NCBI GenBank assembly: GCA_016718525.1
Contig: JADKDD010000001.1
Coordinates: 372,001-436,000 of the forward strand
Origin: Rhodocyclaceae bacterium
GTDB taxonomy: Bacteria; Pseudomonadota; Gammaproteobacteria; Burkholderiales; Rhodocyclaceae
Length of the DNA: 64,000 nt
Direction of reading: 5' to 3'
Below are positions 59,665-64,000 of the stretch, one piece after another. The position numbers and the translations under genes were made by a program. Below the pieces are notes generated by a model. It searched no databases, was not told the DNA's origin, and saw nothing but the letters and a program-made list of their open reading frames with translations. Numbering within the stretch: position 1 is the first letter of the stretch; every line of letters begins with the position of its first letter.

Positions 59665-60210
59665 CTAGTGGGAGATTGACTCGTCGAGCGTGATGTCGAC
59701 CATCAAGTCGTTCGAGATGCGCTCCAGTTCTCTTGTCAGCGCTGACGCATCGAGGGCGGCTGCCGCCGTCAATTCCGCAACAGCATGAAACAAGGTATCC
59801 GCCGACATTGGCGCACTCGACGTATGCGTATCCAGACTTTCCACATTGACTGCGTGGCGGGCCAGCACCTGCGACACTTCCTTGACGATGCCAATGCGGT
59901 CGTTGCCAACCAGTGCCAGCTTTAGACGGCGTGTCGCCAGCACCAACTGGCTGGATTCAGAAACCTCGACGGTAATTTTGAGTTGGTTGATTTTCAACAA
60001 CGCTTGCTGCAATTTCGCAGCGTGCGCGTGCGCAACGCCAATCTTGACAATTCCGGCGAACTTCCCCGCCAGTTGTGCCATCGAAGATTCCAGCCAGTTG
60101 CCGTGATGCTCCGCAACGACTGCTGCGAGTTCGCCGACTAACCCTGGTCGGTCGTCACCGATTACCGTCAGCACGAGGAAGGCAGGAGCAGCGTTACTAG
60201 CGGGACTCAT
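59665..60210 (-). CDS. gcvR: GcvR-like ACT-domain regulator of glycine cleavage
   Basis: The 181-residue product has two ACT domains (about 12-85, LVLTVIGDDRPGLVGELAAV, and about 95-170, LKLALVGNDRIGIVKEVSQV). E. coli GcvR binds GcvA and represses gcvTHP. Here the gene begins at an ATGA overlap with gcvP, so it is part of the operon it may control. No gcvA homologue lies in the window. A dispersed-repeat copy lies antisense at 59928-59949. Confidence 0.88.
   Translation of the reverse strand: MSPASNAAPAFLVLTVIGDDRPGLVGELAAVVAEHHGNWLESSMAQLAGKFAGIVKIGVAHAHAAKLQQALLKINQLKITVEVSESSQLVLATRRLKLALVGNDRIGIVKEVSQVLARHAVNVESLDTHTSSAPMSADTLFHAVAELTAAAALDASALTRELERISNDLMVDITLDESISH
59928..59949 (+). 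repeat. Dispersed 28-bp repeat, copy 10
   Basis: GGCGT, 8 bases (GTCGCCAG), CACCAACTG is exact at all 14 core positions. It lies antisense within gcvR, where the coding strand reads QLVLATRR. Confidence 0.85.
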
Positions 60211-63083
60211 GCGTATTCCTCCATCGGCACGCAGGCGCAGAACAAATTGCGGTCCCCATGCACGTCGTCAATGCGATTCACAAAGGGCCAGAATTTGTTT
60301 TCGGCAACCCAGGGCAAGGGGAACGCGGCTTCCTTGCGGGTGTAGCTGCGCTGCCAGTCGTCCAGCATGTCGGCTTCAGTATGCGGAGCATTTTTGACCG
60401 GGCTGTCGGCAAGTGAGTAACGCCCGGTTTCGATGCTGCGAATCTCTTCACGGATGGCGATCATGGCCTCGCAGAAACGATCCAGCTCGGCCTTGTCTTC
60501 CGATTCCGTCGGCTCAACCATCAACGTGCCACCAACCGGGAAGCTGACGGTGGGTGCATGGAAGCCGTAGTCCATCAGTCGCTTGGCGATATCGGTTTCG
60601 GCGACACCGGTGGCCGCTTTGATGGCACGGATATCGAGAATGCATTCGTGTGCAACACGATCCTTGGCACCGTCAATGCCGGTATTGCCTTTGTAGAGTA
60701 CCGGGTAGTGCGGCTCCAAACGCGTGGCGATGTAGTTGGCGTTCAGGATGGCAATTTCGGTCGCGCGGGTGAGACCACTTCCGCCCATCATGGTGATGTA
60801 CATCCATGAAATCGGCAGAATCGAGGCCGAGCCCCACGGTGCTGCAGAGACGGCTCCCTGGCCTTGGTGTGGTCCGGCGATGCTTTGTACCGCGTGGTTC
60901 GCCATATGCGGCGCAAGATGGCTTTTGAGACCAATCGGGCCCATGCCCGGTCCGCCGCCGCCGTGGGGGATGGTGAAGGTCTTGTGCAGGTTGATGTGCG
61001 AGACATCCGCACCGATATCGGCCGGGCGACACAGGCCGACCTGTGCATTCAAGTTGGCGCCGTCCATGTAAACCTGACCGTCATTTTGATGAATGATCTC
61101 GCAGATTTCTTTCACTGCAACTTCAAACACACCGTGAGTGGATGGATAGGTGAGCATCAGGCAGGATAAATTTGCCGCATGCTGTTCAGCCTTGACGCGC
61201 AAATCCGCCACGTCGACATTGCCGCTGTCATCGCACTTCACCGGTACCACGGTCAACCCGCACATCTGTGCCGTCGCGGGATTGGTGCCATGTGCTGAAG
61301 CCGGGATCAGGCACAGGTTGCGGTGCGCCTGGCCATGGGCGGCTTGATAGCGACGAATCGCAACCAGTCCGGCGTACTCGCCTTGCGCGCCGGAATTGGG
61401 TTGCATACAAATTGCGTCAAAGCCGGTGACGGCCTTGAGTTGTTCTTCCAGGCCAAGGATGAGTTCGCGATAACCTTGCGCCTGATCCATCGGCGCGAAG
61501 GGGTGCATTTGCGCAAACTCCGGCCACGACACCGGCATCATTTCGGCGGCGGCGTTGAGTTTCATGGTGCATGAACCCAACGGAATCATCGCGTGGTCGA
61601 GCGCCAAATCGCGATTCTGCAGGCGCTTCAGGTAGCGCAGCATGCCGTGTTCGGTGTGGTGCGTGTTGAACACCGGGTGAGTCAGGATGGGCGAAGTGCG
61701 ATGCAGCACATCAGGAATTGCATTGGGTCGTTTTGCGTCGAGCGCCGCAACGTCTACATGCTTGCCGAATAATTTGAGCAGGGCAGCGACATCGGCCGCA
61801 GTCGTTGTTTCGTCAAGACTCACTCCAACCGTATTTGCGCTTACGTGGTGGAGGTTGTAGCCGGCAGCCATGGCGCTGTTCATGACTGACGGCGTAATGC
61901 CAGCACCAACTGGCACATGAATTGTGTCAAAGAAAGCGCCGTCAATCCCCAATCCTTCCGCCAAAATTGCCGTCAGGCGATGAATACGTTGGGCTATTGA
62001 GCGAAGGCCGACAGGGCCGTGCCAGGCAGCATACATGCCGGCCATGTTGGCAAGCAGGACTTGCGAGGTACAAATGTTCGAATTGGCCTTTTCGCGGCGA
62101 ATATGCTGCTCGCGGGTCTGCAATGCCATGCGATAGGCGGTCTTGCCGCGACTGTCTTTGGAGACGCCAATAATGCGGCCTGGCATTGAACGCACGTAGG
62201 CTTCGCGCGTGGCGAAAAACGCCGCGTGCGGGCCGCCAAACCCAAGTGGTACGCCAAAGCGTTGCGAAGAACCGAGCACGATGTCGGCGCCCATCTCACC
62301 GGGCGACTTAAGCAGCACCAGGGCCATCAGATCGGAGGCAACGGCGACCACCGCACCGGCGGCTTTGGCGGCGGCAATCGGTGCGCCGATGTCTGCGATA
62401 TGGCCGCGCGAATTCGGATAGGAAAACAGCGCACCGAACAACGGATAGTTCGCCGCATCTTCAGGGCGGCCAATCACCAGCTCAAAATCAAAGTAGGTGG
62501 CGCGGGTCCTGATCACGTCAAGCGTTTGCGGGAACGTCGCTTCGTCGACAAAGAACACATTGCCCGGCGCTTTGGAGATCCGCCGCGCCATGGTCATCGC
62601 CTCGGCTGCTGCCGTTGCTTCGTCGAGCAGCGACGCATTGGCAATCTCCATGCCGGTAAGGTCGATCACCATTTGCTGATAGTTGATCAGCGCCTCCAGC
62701 CGGCCCTGGGCAATTTCAGCCTGATAGGGGGTGTAGGCGGTGTACCAGCCGGGATTCTCGAACAGATTGCGCAGCAGCACGGGTGGCGTATGGGTGCCGT
62801 AATAACCTTGCCCGATCAGGGATTTCTTGATCTGATTTTTGGCCGCGATGGCCTTGATCTTCGCCAAAGCAGCATGCTCTGTCATCGGCGCCGGTAGATC
62901 CAACGGCGACGCCGAACGGATGGCGGCGGGAACAGTTTGGGCGATCAATTCGTCCAACGAGTCGACGCCAACGGTCTTGAGCATTTCCGGCAGGGACTGC
63001 TCATCGGGGCCGATATGGCGCCCGACAAATTCGTCGCGCTGTTCGAGTTCAGCCAGGGTTGCAAAACTTGGAGTACTAGTCAT
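60207..63083 (-). CDS. gcvP: Glycine dehydrogenase (decarboxylating), P-protein
   Basis: The P-protein decarboxylates glycine with PLP and passes the aminomethyl group to lipoyl-GcvH. The 958-residue single-chain product has the PLP lysine Lys701 in INLHKTFTIPHGGGGPG, SCTMKLNAAAEMMPVSWPEF and the N-terminal FVGRHIGPDEQSLPEML. The length equals that of the homodimeric type. It lies 9 bp after gcvH. A repeat copy (61891-61912) lies antisense in a region where this protein differs from E. coli. Confidence 0.97.
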   Translation of the reverse strand: MTSTPSFATLAELEQRDEFVGRHIGPDEQSLPEMLKTVGVDSLDELIAQTVPAAIRSASPLDLPAPMTEHAALAKIKAIAAKNQIKKSLIGQGYYGTHTPPVLLRNLFENPGWYTAYTPYQAEIAQGRLEALINYQQMVIDLTGMEIANASLLDEATAAAEAMTMARRISKAPGNVFFVDEATFPQTLDVIRTRATYFDFELVIGRPEDAANYPLFGALFSYPNSRGHIADIGAPIAAAKAAGAVVAVASDLMALVLLKSPGEMGADIVLGSSQRFGVPLGFGGPHAAFFATREAYVRSMPGRIIGVSKDSRGKTAYRMALQTREQHIRREKANSNICTSQVLLANMAGMYAAWHGPVGLRSIAQRIHRLTAILAEGLGIDGAFFDTIHVPVGAGITPSVMNSAMAAGYNLHHVSANTVGVSLDETTTAADVAALLKLFGKHVDVAALDAKRPNAIPDVLHRTSPILTHPVFNTHHTEHGMLRYLKRLQNRDLALDHAMIPLGSCTMKLNAAAEMMPVSWPEFAQMHPFAPMDQAQGYRELILGLEEQLKAVTGFDAICMQPNSGAQGEYAGLVAIRRYQAAHGQAHRNLCLIPASAHGTNPATAQMCGLTVVPVKCDDSGNVDVADLRVKAEQHAANLSCLMLTYPSTHGVFEVAVKEICEIIHQNDGQVYMDGANLNAQVGLCRPADIGADVSHINLHKTFTIPHGGGGPGMGPIGLKSHLAPHMANHAVQSIAGPHQGQGAVSAAPWGSASILPISWMYITMMGGSGLTRATEIAILNANYIATRLEPHYPVLYKGNTGIDGAKDRVAHECILDIRAIKAATGVAETDIAKRLMDYGFHAPTVSFPVGGTLMVEPTESEDKAELDRFCEAMIAIREEIRSIETGRYSLADSPVKNAPHTEADMLDDWQRSYTRKEAAFPLPWVAENKFWPFVNRIDDVHGDRNLFCACVPMEEYA
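61891..61912 (+). repeat. Dispersed 28-bp repeat, copy 11
   Basis: GGCGT, 8 bases (AATGCCAG), CACCAACTG is exact at all 14 core positions. It lies antisense within gcvP, where the coding strand reads PVGAGITPS. Confidence 0.85.
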
Positions 63084-63092
63084 AGCGATTTT

Positions 63093-63467
63093 TCAGAATG
63101 TGGCGGTGTAGGCGGCGGCGTCGAGCAGGGAGTCCAGCTCGGCAATATTCGAGGGCTTGACCTTGAATAACCAGGCGGCATATGCGTCAGCGTTGACGCA
63201 ATCAGGTGCGTCGACGGCGGCATCGTTAACGGCGATGACTTCGCCCGAAACCGGCGAATAAATATCCGATGCCGCTTTGACCGACTCGATCACCGCCACG
63301 GTTTCGCCGGCTTTGACGACCCGGCCGACAGCAGGCAGTTCGAGGAACACGATGTCACCTAGCGCTTCCTGGGCGTGGTCACTGACGCCAACGGTCAGTG
63401 TGCCGTCGGCTTCTGTTTTAACCCATTCGTGGGAGGCGGCGTATTTCAGATTGGTTGGGGCGGTCAT
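63093..63467 (-). CDS. gcvH: Glycine cleavage system H protein
   Basis: The H-protein carries the aminomethyl intermediate on lipoate between the P, T and L proteins. The 124-residue product has the lipoylation site Lys64 in VIESVKAASDIYSPVSGEV and the family start LKYAASHEWVKTEADG. The length is typical. It lies 36 bp after gcvT and 9 bp before gcvP in one operon. Confidence 0.97.
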   Translation of the reverse strand: MTAPTNLKYAASHEWVKTEADGTLTVGVSDHAQEALGDIVFLELPAVGRVVKAGETVAVIESVKAASDIYSPVSGEVIAVNDAAVDAPDCVNADAYAAWLFKVKPSNIAELDSLLDAAAYTATF

Positions 63468-63503
63468 GGTGATCTCCTGAAAAGTAGGGCGGGGAATGGG
63501 GGA

Positions 63504-64000
63504 CTACAGGACGGGCTTGCCGTGCCGGACAAAACTTGGTTTGACGACTCGCGCTTTGAGTTGCTTGTCGCGGATTTCAACGTCGACTTCGCTCCCGATC
63601 GCGACGCCGGCGGGCAAGCGGGCGAGGGCGATGGACTGATTCAGCGACGGCGAAAACGTGCCGCTGGTGATTTCGCCAGTGCCCAATGCGGTGGTGACTT
63701 TTTGATGTGCGCGGAGCACCCCGCGATCAATCAGAACTAAACCGGAGAACTGAGTGGCCTGGCGGCGTGTCACCAGCGCCAACTGGCCAATAAAGGTGCG
63801 CGCCGGATCCTTGAGATCAACCGTCCATTTCAGCCCGGCGTCATAAGGCGAGAGCGTTTCATCCATATCCTGGCCATACAAATTCATCCCGGCTTCGAGG
63901 CGCAGTGTGTCGCGCGCGCCAAGTCCGCAGGGTTTGACGCCCGCCTCGATCAGGGTTTGCCAGGTCGTTGCCGCTTGAGATGCCGGTAAGGTGATTTCGA
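63504..64000 (-). CDS. gcvT: Aminomethyltransferase (T-protein), 5' part beyond the window
   Basis: The T-protein releases ammonia and transfers the one-carbon unit to tetrahydrofolate. Only the C-terminal part (about 165 residues) is in the window; the gene runs off the right edge. Visible are GARDTLRLEAGMNLYGQDMD, TFIGQLALVTRRQ and the C-terminal barrel ending VVKPSFVRHGKPVL. Any glycine riboswitch or promoter of the operon would lie outside. A near-exact repeat copy lies antisense at 63764-63785. Confidence 0.95.
   Translation of the reverse strand, partial: EITLPASQAATTWQTLIEAGVKPCGLGARDTLRLEAGMNLYGQDMDETLSPYDAGLKWTVDLKDPARTFIGQLALVTRRQATQFSGLVLIDRGVLRAHQKVTTALGTGEITSGTFSPSLNQSIALARLPAGVAIGSEVDVEIRDKQLKARVVKPSFVRHGKPVL
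63764..63785 (+). repeat. Dispersed 28-bp repeat, copy 12
   Basis: GGCGT, 8 bases (GTCACCAG), then CGCCAACTG gives 13 of 14 core matches. It lies antisense within gcvT, where the coding strand reads QLALVTRR. Confidence 0.75.

Noticed and set aside
63504..64000. Glycine riboswitch for the gcv operon
   Set aside because: The operon is transcribed leftwards and its 5' end lies beyond the right edge, so no such element can be judged here.
1..64000. CRISPR arrays, rRNA operons, insertion sequences
   Set aside because: No regularly spaced direct repeats, rRNA signatures or transposase genes were seen; the dispersed repeat copies are kilobases apart and not an array.

Overview
The window is a 64 kb piece of a bacterial chromosome of moderate GC content. 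Gene content and order point to a betaproteobacterium, probably of a Burkholderiales- or Nitrosomonadales-like lineage. Supporting signs are nadE next to a GlnB-type PII gene, the trpS-scpA-scpB-rluB run, rimP-nusA-infB-rbfA-truB-rpsO-pnp, a ScpA with the long N-terminal leader common in that class, a 3',5'-bisphosphate nucleotidase next to yciO, and DUF2789. Nearly all genes look intact and of normal length. This is core chromosome, except at the extreme left edge, where a tyrosine recombinase of the tRNA-island type starts about 150 bp from the 3' end of a tRNA-Ser gene.

Layout. 1-0.5 kb: truncated integrase and tRNA-Ser(CGA). 0.6-4.7 kb: mltF, then serS and rarA on the minus strand. 4.7-7.4 kb: ppa, nadE and glnB. 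7.4-9.9 kb: an MDR oxidoreductase and three small genes on the minus strand, including an Smr protein. 10-14.2 kb: trxB, ftsK and lolA. 14.2-16.2 kb: a lipase-like hydrolase and two small membrane proteins. 16.6-18.3 kb: ilvD. 18.4-22.4 kb: a Tim44-like protein, a membrane protein pair with DUF2062, TerC and a NhaR-like regulator. 22.6-29.6 kb: a tightly packed plus-strand run from an alpha/beta hydrolase through rnm, yciO, an M50 protease, trpS, scpA and scpB to rluB. 29.7-38.5 kb: the translation and RNA-decay run rimP to pnp. 38.6-39.5 kb: dksA, tRNA-Pro and tRNA-Arg. 39.6-46 kb: a minus-strand five-gene fatty-acid oxidation operon. 46.4-50.2 kb: a ribosomal oxygenase, rlmD and a BI-1 family protein. 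50.4-54 kb: a SulP-STAS-cNMP transporter, tRNA-Ser(TGA), a zinc-ribbon membrane protein and a GST. 54.1-58.4 kb: a radical SAM protein, an XRE protein, lysC, tRNA-Val and gltX. 58.3-64 kb: an unknown protein, a second GST, then gcvR-gcvP-gcvH-gcvT (cut by the right edge) of the glycine cleavage system.

The most unusual signal is not a gene. A dispersed repeat of about 28 bp occurs about 12 times, with core GGCGT, exactly 8 bases, then CACCAACTG. Nine copies match all 14 core positions. Five copies lie in intergenic gaps, and seven lie inside conserved genes in several reading frames. Ten of twelve have the same orientation whatever the direction of the local genes. I do not recognise this family. 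Its positions relative to genes argue against a simple promoter element or a terminator. A genome-wide count and strand map would decide between an uptake-type or replication-polarised signal and a mobile mini-repeat.

Other points for a second look are the scpB/rluB out-of-frame overlap of up to 203 nt, a palindromic -10 shared by the divergent rlmD and ribosomal-oxygenase genes, a terminator-like hairpin in the rimP leader, and inverted repeats upstream of the beta-oxidation operon and of the Tim44-like gene.
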